Assembly: GCF_037176765.1 (NCBI RefSeq)
Contig: NC_090025.1
Coordinates: 143,278,758 to 143,342,757, forward strand
DNA from: Anolis sagrei
Lineage: Eukaryota > Chordata > Lepidosauria > Squamata > Anolidae
DNA length: 64,000 bases
Reading direction: 5' to 3'
A program made the translations under genes and the position numbers. This document shows positions 29,083-41,932 of this stretch, one piece after another. The notes beneath the pieces were generated by a model. That model did not search any database, was not told where the DNA came from, and saw only the letters and a program-made list of their open reading frames with translations. Every line of letters starts with the position of its first letter. Position 1 is the stretch's first letter.

Positions 29083-29572
29083 TTCGAATGTATCCCTCTC
29101 TATGAACCATCTTGGAGATTAAGATCTTCTGGGAAGTCCCTGCTCTCAGTTCCACCTCCTTCGCTGGTACAGTTGTTGGAGACGAGAGACATGGCCTTCT
29201 CTGTGGTGGCCCCTCAGCTGTGGAACCCCCTCCCCAGTGAGAGTAGATCAGCCCCCTCCCTCCTGGCTTTTAGAAAGAAAGTAAAAATGTGGCTATGGGA
29301 CCAAGCCTTTGGATAATTGTGATGCAATAAATGAATAAGGAATATGTGCAATGACAACTGGAATGGCTTTGAATTATGATCTTGGACTGTGTGGTTTTAA
29401 CAATTGGTGTAATGTCTAGATGTTTTAATTTCTTTTGTTTTAATGTACATGTTTATTTTTAATTGTATGTTGTTTTTATGGCATTGAATTATTGCCTATG
29501 TGTAAATGCCGCTCTGAGTCCCCTTTGGGGTGAGAAGGGTGGGGTATAAATATGATAAATAAATAATCAGAA
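29083..29572 (+). mobile_element. L2 LINE 3' end
   Basis: Encodes LLETRDMAFSVVAPQLWNPL and SAPSLLAFRKKVKMWLWDQA, the L2 C-terminus, then an AT-rich 3' UTR and the tail GCCGCTCTGAGTCCCC, GGGGTGAGAAGGG and AATAAATAA. 5' truncated. Confidence 0.8.
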
Positions 29573-30949
29573 TAGTAGACATGATTTAAACAGTAATCTC
29601 TCAAAACTGGATTTCTGAGGCTCTTCAAATAAAATATAACTTGGTCACTGTGATTTTCACAATACTTTGATTTATTTAATTTGATGAACTGCCTTTGGAG
29701 ATAAATACTGCTCCTTACACATCAAGACAGTTTGATCTTGTAAGCAGGAATGGAGATGTTTCTTTACTCAGAGATGACCTATAACTGATGACTCCAGTAT
29801 AGCATCAAGCCTTTCATATTTACCATAGACCTACAGGAATTGAAATGTGTTCTCAACATCTTTTTCCCCCCTTGAACATGTATGTTGTACTTATTTGAGG
29901 TAGTGGAAGCAGTGCTTGTGTGTGTGTGTGTTTATTTGTGATGACAAGAAATGGCTTCTGCTGGATGGGGGGAATGCTAGAATTTGCAGTAAAAAGTAGT
30001 GTTTCTAGCCTCTAACTTGTTGGGCTTTGACTCTTAATAGCTATGGTTTTTTATTTTGTTTTTCATTTGTCTAACTGTAAATTCTTCAGAAGAAGATTCA
30101 TGCTTTTATGCCTCTTGTAAAATCTTTGTAATATGTTAGTAAAGTGATTCTGTGTGTGCTTTCAGACTGATGCCAAAATTGCTGAAGGAATTCTAAATGA
30201 ATCAAGTAACTAGATTTTTGAAGTATGGCCTGAGAAGTAAAGTATGCCAGAAATAGTGACATTTGTTCACTCAAGCATTTCTTCCTGGCATTTAAACAAA
30301 ATAGTTCATTTTTTAAAAAAATATTTGAACTTGCTTCTCAAGCAAGTACAAAGTGAATCACATCAATGATAAAGAAGACACAGATCCTCCTTCAGGTTTA
30401 TAGAATAAAAAGAGATTCCATTACAAGGAAGGAGATCTGCTTGGTAGTGCCAGATCAATGCAATGATTATTCATAGACATTTATATCTAGTGGGAGTCAG
30501 GCTCATTTTCCCTTGTGGATGTCCTTAGTTGGATAAAAGTGATGGTTGATGGAAAAGGCTGGATTTTACTGGCCTTGCTTTTGAAGTCCCATGCCAATTG
30601 GTAGCTGAATGTGGGTAATTTTTTTTTCCATTTTTACTCTGCAAAATGTTTGTAACAACATAGTGGTGGGGAATTTAGGGCAAATTACTTGCTTACACAG
30701 GGTGTAGAAGAGTTAGCCTTACACTACTTAATTCACATGCATTTATAGGATTACTGAGATGAGATGCTGTCTATGTCATAGATGGTATACTTAAACCTGT
30801 GATTTATTTTGAATGTTGCTTAGTAGTATAAACATAAAAAGGTAGTTGATATAGCTACACAGTATTGGAAGTTGGCACTAATGTTTTAAGTCCTAAGTCG
30901 TTTTCATAATGCAGACAAGTAAGTGAAATGACTAGTGGAATTGTGAAAT
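29573..30949. other. FRS2 intron 1, unique-looking
   Basis: No exon or repeat recognised. A GT run at about 29920-29936. Confidence 0.3.
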
Positions 30950-31170
30950 GACTAGTGGAATGGCCTTGGATTTGACTCTGGATGACATGATTTTAATAAT
31001 TATTTTAATATTGCTGCTGAGTTTTGGTTTTAATGTATATGTCTATTTTTACTGTATATACGAATGTGCATGGCATCAAATTGCTGCTTTTTTGTAAGGA
31101 CGCTCGACGAGTCCTTCCTTTTGGGGTGAGAAGGGTGGGATATAAATGTAATAAATAAATAAATAAATTT
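30950..31170 (+). mobile_element. L2-type LINE 3' tail
   Basis: GGCATCAAATTGCTGC, GTCCTTCCTTTTGGGG, TGAGAAGGGTGGGATATAAA and (AAATAAAT). Confidence 0.65.
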
Positions 31171-32297
31171 AGTCCTGTTTTCGTTTTTTTAAAATGCAAG
31201 TTTTCTGAGGGATAAAATCAGAGTTAACTGGTCATACTTCTGAAGTTATCAGATGGTACCCATGTTCCTAACTATCTAATTAATTCTCAGAAGTAAATGA
31301 AGTAAGCCACCCTTTTATCCATCTTTCTTCCTATGGACTCTGTGGGACTTATTTCTGAATTAATGTCTGTATTATGAAAATACCAACTTTAAATAAAGGT
31401 GATAATATTCGGTTTATAGTGATTATGCATACTTTAAATTATTTTTCCCAGTTAATTCTTTTATTTTGAAGATCAGTTCATTATCTAAAGTCAAATGTTA
31501 CATTGTTTCAATGATTAACACTGAAATATTGGAACATTGAAGGGATAGTCTTAAAAAATGTCCAACCAGAGTAATTTAGGTTTATGCTTATATGCACGTA
31601 CAGAAAGGGTCTTTTCATGTGCCACTGTGATTAACAAACCAAAGAGGCTCTGTGAAAATGCAGTTATAGTAAATGCTAATTCAAACTTCATGGTACTTTT
31701 TAGTTTGCCAGGTTGGGTTGAATAAAGTATGTCTCTCACAACTAACTTTATTTACCATTTTATTTTAGCTTAAATCTAAGAGAAACTGCATTCATAAAAA
31801 TATTGAATGAGGTTAGGTAGCATTTTTTAATTGACACACAGTCATCCTCCATTGCTGCAAAACCTGGGCATTTCTTGATAACATCCCAGCACTTTAATGG
31901 TTTTTAAACGTAGTTCTGCTTAACAATTCAGAATTCTTTTTTTCTCTCACTGGAGAAAACATCTGCCTGGTACTGTGCTTGTCCCAGGGTCATGCCTATT
32001 CCTCTTTCTGACATAAAAATAGGTGTGTGGAAATTGTCACTGTGTGTCTATGTTTGCAGGGGTTGTCTCTTTACGTTGGCTGCTTTCAAATGGCTTTCCT
32101 TCCCATGTTGGGCATTTGTTCCAGGGAGGCTATTTGTGCCCCCAAAGGATCTTGCCCATGGAATTGTGCAGATATTGTACAGTTTCTATTTCTTTGTTTT
32201 TAGTTTGCACAAAAAGCAGTTCTTTTGTGGAACAGGAAGATTTGATCCCCATTGTGTAGGGATGTCTAGTAGTGAGCCGTAGGGACATACTTTATGG
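31171..32297. other. FRS2 intron 1, unique-looking
   Basis: No exon or repeat recognised. The open frames at 31992-32282 overlap in two frames and show no motif. Confidence 0.3.
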
Positions 32298-32642
32298 CAG
32301 TGGTTCCCAACCTTTTTTTGACCAGGGACCACTTTGATCAGGGACAACTCTCCAACGTCAGTACCAAAGGGTTACAAATCAGTTTTTGGTCAACTTCAAA
32401 TTTGGTTTGGTTATTTGGGGTGCAGAAAATTGCATTGGATAGACCAAATCAGCTCTAGTTTCTGATACAGAACATATGTCATCCAGTAGTTGCCCACAGA
32501 AAACCATATTTAATAATCCTCGGCACTATAAGAAGGTTTTGCAAGACCAGTTTCTCTTGTTGTAGTAATAGTGAGGCTGTGGACCATATTTCCAGTCTTG
32601 GGGATCTCTGGTGGTCCATGGACCACAGATTGGAAACCATTG
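32298..32642 (+). mobile_element. hAT nonautonomous element, longer member of the 43650 family
   Basis: Begins CAGTGGTTCCCAACC and ends GGAAACCATTG. Shares GACCAGGGACCACTTTG, AACTCTCCAAC and CCACAGAAAACC with the copy at 43650. Target duplication CTTTATGG / CTCTATTG is weak. Confidence 0.65.
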
Positions 32643-32857
32643 CTCTATTGGTATGGGACAAAATGTGGATATTGTCACCAATATAAATATCACTCCACTA
32701 GTGACATTTTCCTTCAGTGCTCACATTTCAAAAAAGGAAAGAAAATCATAAGGTGTTGAATTTTAAAGTCTTGGAGCAGTTTTTGACCCCAGGAATTCTT
32801 TAGATGGTGGTACAGAAGTGGATCAAAGTCCATGTCTGTGTTTTTTAAAAAGAAAGT

Positions 32858-33075
32858 AAATACCTTAAAGGCCCTGTCTGATTTTGGAAACTAAGCAAGG
32901 TTAGCCCCATTTAGTACTTGGATGGGAGACCACCAATAAATATGAGGTGCATTAGGTTATATTTCAGAGGAAGGAACTGGCAAAACCACCTCCGAGTATT
33001 CCTTTTCTAAGAAAATTCTATGAAAATCATGAGGTCGTCATAAATTGGCAGGCGATTTGAAGGCACATACACTCA
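32858..33075 (+). mobile_element. 5S-rRNA-headed SINE, well preserved
   Basis: The head keeps GAAACTAAGCAAGGTTAG and the 5S box TACTTGGATGGGAGAC (32915-32930). The body has TTTCAGAGGAAGGAACTGGC and CATGAGGTCGTCATAAATTG, ending GATTTGAAGGCACATAC. Confidence 0.75.
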
Positions 33076-33718
33076 CATTTAACAATGTAGGGATGTCTTT
33101 ACACTTTTTTCAATGGTAAATTGTTAGGCTTCCAGAAGAGGCCGTTCACACTTTTTTGCTAGAAAAAAATGTAGGTTGAGGAGACTGAAAGAGTAGAGCT
33201 GTATGCAAACTTAGAGCTACATTTTACCACCATCACATTATGTATAGAAATTACTTTTCTGTTTTAGCAACAGCTATGGTTCTGGCATAATCTGAGTATG
33301 AGATATCGTTCTTCATGCATATTAAATGCTGAATTTATTCTTGTAACTTCCTTTTGGCAACAGTTAAAGATGGACCATGTGCAAAGGATTTGTTCTATTT
33401 ATCTGGCCTAACCAATTCCCTGAATAGTTTATTGATGTTCCTTAGTGTAGGAGGCAAAGATGTCATTATAGACAGTTTTAGATAGAACAAATATTAGAAG
33501 GATATTCATATATGTATAATACATTAAATGAATGAATATTAATGTTGTGTTAACATTAGAGTATACCTATTACAAGACACAGTTGTTGTTTAAGTTGTTT
33601 GTTTAGTGATACAAGGGAGAGAAGGAGTTGGGATTACAGGGCAGTTGTTTTTCAAGCACATATAATTTTGAGTGTTTTCACCTTACTGTATGTATGCTTT
33701 GAACATTCACTGAATTTC

Positions 33719-34027
33719 TTTTTAAATTAATTTTTATTTAGAAAAAAAACATACAAAACTTACATCCTAAAATATTTTTTCTAGAGTAAAAGAAAACATT
33801 TTACTATTACATTCTGAACATCAAAATACATCAACTACATGCAATCTACATTAATCTAAGGATGTTACATTCTCTGATGGTTATATTTTCTCAATTTTCT
33901 ACACCCATTAAATGATAAAGAACCATTGATACATCCTTTCCCCACATAACAGTCTTTGCTGATGGAACACAATGAATGGGCTCCAGTCTATCTCAAAGTT
34001 AGTTAGAGATGTTACATCTCTAAAATC
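33719..34027 (-). mobile_element. L1-type LINE 3' UTR-only insertion
   Basis: T-rich left end with the complement of an AATAAA signal; flanked by the 11-bp direct repeat CACTGAATTTC at 33708-33718 and 34028-34038. No coding. The insertion is shown by the duplication; the L1 assignment is inferred from the tail and duplication type. Confidence 0.55.
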
Positions 34028-34845
34028 CACTGAATTTCCGATGGGTGGGAGATAGGAAAGTGCTTATATTTCAATGGTAGTGATGCTGGGAAAAGAGGAG
34101 TCAATATAGAAGTCCCTTTTTGAACTGTCAAAACTAATTTTGGAGTATAGATATCTCCATTTTATATGTGTGAAAATGTTAAGAACAATATTATCTCCTG
34201 TAGTGTCAACAATTTTGAGGTTGCTTTCTTAGCCAAGACAAAACCTTTTGATGACTTCTGTATTTCCTTCTGTTTTCCTTCTGACTCTCCCTTCTCTTCT
34301 TAAAAAAAAAAAGAAGCATGAGAGCTTACTCCTGTGCACCTGAGCTGCTCTGAATGCCTTTTCAATGTAGCAGCCAAATCACTGGCCAACACACATGTTG
34401 GTGCCTCATATGTTAGACCTGTTTCTAGGTATATGTGACATACTGAGTCTAAAAATGGCACAGCTTTTCCTATATGAGTTTTAGTTTTTGAGATACAAAC
34501 ATATAGCAGTTGCTATCTGCTTGCCCATAGAAAATCATGATAACCTTATATAAGAAACTGGTAGTGGTGGTGTGGTCTATCTAATGCAATTTTCTGAAAC
34601 AGTGCCTCAAATAACCCCAGGAACAGGCTGAAAAAACCAAGAAAAAAAGTTGCCCTATGTAATGTGTGACTTTTCCACAGGTAGAAATTGTTGTTAACCA
34701 CTGCATTTCCAACATTGAGAAGAAGGGGCTTTGTTAGAAGGTAATGGCAAACAAGCTGTGGTGAGATTAACAGTAAAAAAAACACAGGAGTCTACAGGTA
34801 ATCTCTTCTTCATAGGTGCCATTAGTGAAATAGATGTTTTATAAT

Positions 34846-34965
34846 GTGTGTGTGTACTTTCTGCCTGTCAACTTATGGACCCCATGAATTTATTAGACAA
34901 GAAATACTCCGCAGTAGTTTTGCCAGTTCCTTCCTCTGAAATGTGTGTGTACAATTTGATAAAAG
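34846..34965 (-). mobile_element. SINE body fragment (5S/tRNA Sauria-like)
   Basis: CTGTCAACTTATGGACCCCA, TGAATTTATTAGACAAG, AAATACTC and GTTTTGCCAGTTCCTTCCTC match the body of the 5S-headed SINE in reverse. The head is missing. Confidence 0.5.
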
Positions 34966-35097
34966 AAATATCTACAAACTATTCACATCTATTAAAGGTC
35001 TCCGATTTCAGTAATGGCAGCTATGAGGAAAATCAACCTTGTAATTTTGTATATTTTCTAGTTCCCTAGCTCACCATGTATTTAGTTAGAAAAATAG

Positions 35098-35215
35098 AGA
35101 AAGCTTACATGATGTAGTACTTTGAGTGCTGGACTTAGTATTTGTGGGAGCCATGATTTAAAGTGCCACCACACGTTCCATGACTTTGCCCAAGTAGGGG
35201 AGATTGGAAACTGGC
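35098..35215 (+). mobile_element. tRNA-headed SINE head, diverged
   Basis: TGATGTAGTACTTTGAGTGC, TGGACTTAGTATTTGTGG and a worn GCCATGATTTAAAGT B-box region. Old fragment. Confidence 0.4.
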
Positions 35216-35723
35216 TGAAAGTTGTCTAATTGAGTGGGGTTTTGTCCTGGTAGAGGCGGGAGGGGAGAGGGTGTAAAGTGATAAATTATTCAATATTGAG
35301 AGGTATGGAGATCAGTAAATATTTCCAATTGGTGTTGCAACATTAGACCAGAATGTTGTAGAAGGACTATATCCATTTTTAAAAGGCTATTCTATTAGCT
35401 TCATAGAAAACAAGATTTGGATAAACTTTTAAAACTCTCGCAAAGGAAGGCAATTGTGGTAAACCCTCTCTAAGCGTATCTTATCAAAAAAATTAAATGA
35501 TAGATTTGTCCTAGGGTCCTTGTAAATTAAAATAATGGCACTGTACGGTATACAATGTTTTTGTTAAGTGCCATACACACATATATCAAATATTGAATGT
35601 GTATATACACACACATGCATGTGTGTGTGTTGTTTTCTGAAGGACCCCCTGCACTTCAGAAATGTATGCATTTATTTAGAAGGTGGTATGTATGATGATC
35701 ACATAGAAAAATGGTTAATTTAC

Positions 35724-35724
<1 letters not shown>

Positions 35725-35754
<30 letters not shown>

Positions 35755-36400
35755 ACTTTATTTCTAGATCGTCCTCTCTCCCAATAGGGAGGTTTACACA
35801 CAGTAATAGACAAATATTCAATGCCTTACAAAGTACAGACAACATCAGGAATAATACAAAATAATGAACCATAATAACAATAAACTTATAATGAAAAATT
35901 AAACATTGAAATGGAACTAGGTAGCATTAAACCAAGTTAGACAATAAACAAAGACATGAGTGAACATTAAACATATATCATTTAAAGCCATTAGAAATGA
36001 ATTCCATTTGAAATGGCCAATACAGGTGTTTATTAAAAATGTATCATAGCCATCATATAGTGTAAATGGATTTACCAGCATTACAATATCTTAGTCCTCC
36101 TCTCCATATGATGAAGTGCATAAGTGCATTTTCAAAAGTTTCTTAAAGGAGAGGAGGGTAGAGCCATTTTTATTTCTTTTGGAAGAGAGTTCCAGAGGTG
36201 GGGAGCGATCACGGAGAAGGCTCCCTCTCTCGTTCCCACCAGCCGAGCTTGAGACAGGGGTGGGACTGAGAGCAGGGCCTCCTCCACTGACCGCAGTACA
36301 CGTGATGGCCTATATAGGGAGATGCGATTGGACAAATAGCCTGGACCCAAACCATTTAGGACTTTATAGATAACGACCAGCACTGATGGCTGTTAAATTG
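35725..36400 (-). mobile_element. L2 LINE 3' end with (GAT)n tail
   Basis: (GAT)n at 35725-35752, then ACTTTATTTCTAGATCG. Minus-strand coding VIYKVLNGLGPGYLSNRISL and ARLVGTREGAFSVIAPHLWN, SLPKEIKMALPS (36150-36383): an L2 C-terminus, open over 83 residues. 5' truncated. Confidence 0.8.
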
Positions 36401-37741
36401 CCTGCTGTATATTACTAAGGAAACTGTTTACATCAGACTGATTATGGAATAGGGAGGTCTAGCAACTATGATATGCATACTGTATAATAACATTCCAATG
36501 AAAATTTAATGTTTCAGGATAAGTTTGTTAAAAGATCAGTGTTTATTACTTTGTAAATAAAATTGAATTATTTATTCCCATATTCTTCATTTAATACGAT
36601 CAAAACATACATATAGATATGTATTTTATGTAGCTGCAAAAGAAAACCCCCGAGTTTTCAAAAACCATACCCTTAATCTCCACATTTTGACATGCTTACA
36701 ACAGTACATTTATAGTGTTCAATGCCTTCTGGTCAAAAGGAGATCGGGAAAGTCTGTTTTAGAAAAGATCTGCTAACGTAACCCTAATGTTAGTGGTGAA
36801 ATGCCATATGTAACAGTAGCATCCATAAATATTTTATTTGTACTCTAGGTATTTTGTTATGCATAGTTTGCAGTAAAACTGTCATCCTTAATAGAAATCT
36901 CTCTACATAAGTCTGAAGAGCATTTCGTACCACTGACAGTCGTGCTGAAAAATGTCATTATGTATCTCAGTTGCATATTATCACAGGACCGTTGTTTTAT
37001 TCCTAAGTGGCTGTTTTCTTTTTGAATCCATGCATATTAATGTGATGTTTTTCTGTGTAATTCCAGAGATGTATAATTAATTCAGTTCTTTTAAAAAATG
37101 AAATGCCATCTTTCTCTGTTTATTAGAACTTTCTTTAGTAAGTTCAGTGCTATATTGATTCCTAGAGTGTTTCGTCATGTTTTGATATTTTTATGTGGAA
37201 AGATTTATGTGACCAGATATGTACTTCTCTTAGTTCTGCTCTGTCCAAAATGATGGGCCCAGGCTGCAAGGCTACACACAGATTAACACTTCCAAAAGCT
37301 AATAAATGTTTGCACTGATTATGAGAAAACTGTACTGTAATTGTCAGACTTTTTTGTGGCTACCTTGGGAGGGGTCAGCTGTTTTTTTCCCACTGGTGAC
37401 ACAGCTTTTGTCAATGAAACAGGAGGGGAGATCATTCCTCCTGCAGTCTTCTCCATGTAACAGCTATCTTGAACAGCAGTGTGCTAAATAGTTAGATGTA
37501 TATAGCTTTTTATTTCTCATGGTCTTAAGAAATAGATATTCTAATAGCTTCCACAGGGTAGAAGTGATATTTGCTTTTGAAAAAAAACCCACAAATTTTG
37601 AATGGGGCAGAAAATGTATACTGAAATAATCTATTGCAATTGCGTACCATTATTCAGTTAAGTGGTCTAGAAGGATGTTATTTTTCACTTATGGTTGCTC
37701 CACCTGTGGATCATCATGTCTATATATAAAATGGTATCCTT
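36401..37741. other. FRS2 intron 1, unique-looking
   Basis: Nothing recognised. Short open frames have no support. Confidence 0.3.
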
Positions 37742-37840
37742 TAAGTGGTGTCCCTCCTGGGCTGACCCTGCTTAGCTTCCAAGATCAGTAGGAACTGGTG
37801 CCTTTGGGATGTTTAGGCTGGGTTACCCTTTATGGAGAGG
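37742..37840 (-). mobile_element. 5S-rRNA-headed SINE, head only
   Basis: GACCCTGCTTAGCTTCCAAG, ATCAGTAGGAACTGGTGCC and TTTGGGATGTTTAGGC are the complement of the 5' two thirds of 5S rRNA. Not a full 5S gene: the rest is missing and the sequence is diverged. Confidence 0.6.
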
Positions 37841-38287
37841 GGGGAATTAAATCTGTAAGAATAGCAATGGAATACCTTGAAAGAAGAAAAAGTTAAGGGG
37901 GGCGGGGGAGAACTTCATTTATTTATTTGTGCCCTTCCTTTGTTATTAAATTTGTTAATGGATAATTTAGTGTTGATAATGAATTTTGTGATCCTTTATT
38001 ATGTACTGTGGAAAAAAAATAAATACAATATTTTGAAGAATTTAATAGAGAAACATTTTAAGACTGCTCAGGAACAGGTCTAGACTTTTTCAAGCAGGGC
38101 TGTAGACCTGCCAGCCCAGTCATACTGCCCTAACTACATTTCCTTGTAATGTTGTATTTCAGTGTGGCTGAGTCTTGCTTCAAATAGTGGCCACTTCTTT
38201 GTCATCTAGTTAGCCCTGCCCAAATTTTGGCAGTAGTGCCTGCCTGTGATTTTTGCTGTGTACAACAAACAACATATACTATTTTAT

Positions 38288-38535
38288 AATCATAGAACTA
38301 TAGAGTTTGAAGAGATCCCAAGGGCCATCCAGTCCAACTGTTTGCCATGGAGGAACACTAGTCCAGGCATTTCCAACAGATAGCCATAGTCTCTGTTTGA
38401 AAACCCTGCAGAGAAGGACATCCTACCACACTCAAAGACAGCATATTCCATTGTCAGAGAACTTGGTCAGAAATGCTTTTCATGGGATTTAGGTGGAATC
38501 TTCTTTTCTGTAGTTTGAATCCATTTTTGCCATTA
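38288..38535 (-). mobile_element. CR1 LINE 3' fragment, old
   Basis: AATCATAGAACTATAGAGTT, AAGGGCCATCCAGTCCAAC and the diverged counterpart of the CR1 C-terminus. Much more diverged than the copies at 13931 and 20648. Confidence 0.65.
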
Positions 38536-38840
38536 TTCCATCCATTCCTGACTTCATATGTGTGGACCACAGCTCCTATAATCCTCAGGTAGATAACAAA
38601 TTTGGAGAGCACCATGCTGGGAAAGACTACACTGTGTTTTCAAAGGTTTTTCAGTTTTGCTAGTATTCCTGATACAGAATGATGTCCACAAAAGTCAGTT
38701 ATGAAAATACTCAATTTCAAAAACGTTCTCGCATGAGTTCAAGTGAACACAGTTTGTTTTGGTCAATTTAGCATGTTTTGTTACTGAAAGCATCTGCTAG
38801 TGTTGGACACAATGTTGCACAAGAAACTGAGATTTGTACT

Positions 38841-38980
38841 GTCTAAGGTTTTTATGGCTGGAATCACAGAGATGTTGTGGTTTCAGGACTGTATAGCCAC
38901 GTTCTGAAGATGCTAGCTATAGATGTAGGCGAAATGTCAGGAGACAATGCTGCTAGGGCACAGCTATAACAGCATAACAC
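38841..38980. mobile_element. Penelope-like terminal fragment, inverted, with intact hammerhead core
   Basis: The left part (38841-38903) is antisense (TTTTTATGGCTGGAATCACA, ACTGTATAGCCACGTT). It then switches to sense at CTGAAGA (38904-38910), followed by stem GCTAGC/GTAGGC with loop, GAAA (38931-38934) and TGTC (38935-38938), the order of a minimal type I hammerhead. Sense continues GGAGACAATGCTGCTAGGGC. Confidence 0.6.
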
Positions 38981-39284
38981 CCAATTACTAAGATTTAATT
39001 GATTAAAGATGTTATTACAAAATCCAAATTGTTTATTGTACAAGCCCAAAGCCATGACAAAAGGTACAGGGTGCACAGAATAGTACCCTCAGAGCAAACA
39101 GGAAACAAAACCTAACAAACAAGGGCCATTACGAAGTCTGTCTTTGTAGTACTCAAATATTTGTTTTTATTTTTACTTTTCTGTCACTTGCCTCCCAAAG
39201 AAAGAGGATAAATTTCTAAAAAAAATTAAATATAGAAAAAAAAACCCTGCAATTCTGTGATACAGCTAAATATATTAGATCTTG

Positions 39285-39412
39285 TTTGCGTTTTCGGTTG
39301 TGTTTTGGTTTTTATTTTTATTGTAACTTGTTCGGGCTTGGCCTCATGTAAGCTGCTCCGAGTCCCCACTGGGGAGATGGTGGCGGGGTATAAATAAAGT
39401 TTATTATTTATT
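39285..39412 (+). mobile_element. LINE 3' tail (L2-like)
   Basis: GGGCTTGGCCTCATGTAAGC, CGAGTCCCCACTGGGGAGAT and GGGGTATAAATAAAG, then TTATTATT. Confidence 0.65.
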
Positions 39413-41513
39413 ATCTATTTGAGTGATGTTATTTATGAACCCTGCATTTCTTTGATACAGATAAATCACTCAATCTATTTGAGTGATTAAATATTATTTT
39501 TCCCAGAGTAATATACATGTTCTCTTGGAAGATGGCTACACTTTATTGCTTTTCCTCCTCTATTAAGAGCACCTAGGGCTCTCCTCCTTCTGTCCTGCTA
39601 AAATTGTGCATGGTGTTGCTGTTAATTTGGTTATTATGGTTTTAATTAGGATATCATTATCTGCTGTAACGATTAATTGATTTTCCAGTGAAGACTATAA
39701 GAAAAACACAGTAGAATGCAAACAGCATGTTTTCAGAGAAATTTGCTGAGGTTGATTTTCCATGCTTTCCTACAGAACAGATAACACCATGAAAGCATTC
39801 CTGTGGGAGACAAATAGGTCCTTTGTCTTCAGCCTTTCATTTCAGTATCCTGAGAATCTCCTTTAAAAAAAACAGATACTCCACATGACTGTAAAGGTAT
39901 CTGAAATCTTGACTATCTTCATTAGACATTACTTTATTACTAACACGGGTCTGTAGGTGAGTGAACTCTGTGCCATGCAAAGCTATAAGCCCCCACCCTT
40001 TTCTGTGAGTTGGGTACATTAGACTTAGAATTACAAAAAATATGTTTAAAACCACTTTGGAATAGCAGTTTAACAACTTGAAGGCAGTCATGCGGAATCT
40101 TTTAAGATTGTCTAGCTAATTCTTTTCTTGGTGGTGCTGATTCTTTTTTTAAACACATAGTGTAATTGTCTTTACTGAAAGTACTCTAAGAGTACTGTTT
40201 GTTCAGACAAGTTGTTTCTTGCATGTCTGTTGCCAAGTTAACCTTTCACATACTTGGCATGATCAACAGATAAGCTGAAGAAGCCCCCCCCCCTCCAGTC
40301 TGTGAAGAGGTGTGTGGGTAGAATGGATGGGATGATTATGTGGTTAATGTGACTGAGAAGGCAAGTGAATAAGTAATTAGGATTGATGCAAGGTTAGTTT
40401 TAATGAAGCACAGCTTTTGCTGGAGCTGGACATTTCAGAATTTTGGGCTTCATTCCTGTTTGCAAACAACTTGAATATCAACCTGAGCCAGCTATCACAA
40501 AGGTGGGCCCCCATCCTGTTCGTTTCTTTATGTGTAAGAGGAAGCAAGAGAATTGGTAGTGTTGACGGCTTGCTCGTGTTATTTATAAATCTCGAGGTAT
40601 GAAGAAATGGAGCCCAGTTGTCTCAGTTGATGATGTTATGCCCTACTCAAGCACCCGCCCATCTGAATTGATTAACAAGACATAATTTATTAATAGTGAA
40701 ATGATGACAGTACAAAAACAAAACCACCTTATAAGATAACATTTTTTTGTACTTGACGTCATGGAAGACTAGTTCACACACTTACCAAACCTGTAATTCC
40801 CTAACCTAGTGTGCTGCAGTGACCTCGACTTACTTCCTGGATAGTGTGTCATAGTGGGATGTATAATCTATCTACTTCATCAAGTGTACAGAATCCCTGC
40901 CTTGGCAGGTTTGTGATTCCCTGGAATACTAAGAATTTCCCTTTGAGATCTTTCTAGCTGTAGCCTTGATTCAAGCTGTTTTCAACAGGTAAGTTTCTTC
41001 CCTAAAGTTTGTAAATCATAGTAACCATATGACTGTTGTTGAAGGTTTAGCTCTTTTCCCTTATGCTTTAGCAACTTGGCCCATGAATTTCACAGCAGAC
41101 AACAAATACACAGTGGTGTGGAAAAGAGGATAAAAGCCATTCAAAACATGGGGCACAGGCAAGAATAGAGGGCCTCCTATGATCTATGAGGTAGGTTTAC
41201 ATTATAGAGTTAAAATAGCTTCAAACTCATTTGACGTGAGGAATGTTGCATAGAGAATCTAGGACTCTTGTTTAAGCATATGAATCCCAGGTGGCAGCAC
41301 AACTCTAGGGTTTATTGGATAGAACTGGTTACCTGGATCAATTCCTGATTAAGTTCAGATCTAGTTAATGGTCTTGATTGCCTTGGTAGATGCTCCATGT
41401 GGGGAACTGAACAGGAGGATTTGCTTTTTTGTTGATTCTGCTAAACCTTTTGAGACATTTGGCTACTATAGACCTTTGGAGTGACGTATTTTGGAGTGGT
41501 TTTTTTGGGCTGA
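39413..41513. other. FRS2 intron 1, unique-looking
   Basis: No exon or repeat recognised. A short direct repeat (ATTTGAGTGATT) sits at 39417-39488, and a C run at about 40285-40295. Confidence 0.3.
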
Positions 41514-41676
41514 ATGTGTGGTGGAGCCTCCTTTCCTGGAAACTTTTAAACAGAGACTGGATGACCATCTGTCAGGGGTAGTTTGATTGTGCTTTTCCTG
41601 CTTTTTTTGGGGGGGGGAGGGGTGGACTAGATAGCCCATGTAGTCTCTTCCAATACTATGATTATATGATTCTATG
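41514..41676 (+). mobile_element. CR1 LINE 3' end
   Basis: GGTGGAGCCTCCTTTCCTGG, GAGACTGGATGACCATCTGT, GTGGACTAGATAGCCCATG, and a terminal GATTATATGATTCTATG. 5' truncated, diverged, with a long G run at about 41609-41618. Confidence 0.75.
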
Positions 41677-41788
41677 TTCTCAACCTGTGGGTCCCCTGAT
41701 GTTTTGAACTTCAACTCCCATACACTGGCTGGGATTTCTAGAAGTTGTAGGCCAAAACACCTGGAGACCCACAGGTTGAGAATCACTG
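41677..41788. mobile_element. hAT (Charlie-like) foldback MITE abutting the CR1 end
   Basis: TTCTCAACCTGTGGGTCCCC to GGTTGAGAATCACTG. The first bases of the left TIR are missing at the CR1 junction. Confidence 0.65.
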
Positions 41789-41932
41789 TTCTAGAAGGTA
41801 ATTCTGGGAAATGCCCTTAGGGTATTCAGGCTTGCTGGCTTAACATTTTCTTGATTTCATTTTCTCTATTTCATTTTCTCTATATTTCCTGGTTTGATTG
41901 TGGGTTAATAGTCTTTAAAAACATTTTCCTTG

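Noticed and set aside
32858-33075. Possible 5S rRNA gene
   Set aside because: Only the internal control region is 5S-like; the sequence continues into a SINE body and is diverged, as are the copies at 10731, 18885 and 37742.
35725-36400. Possible host gene on the minus strand
   Set aside because: The protein is an L2 C-terminus followed by an L2-type tail and (GAT)n.
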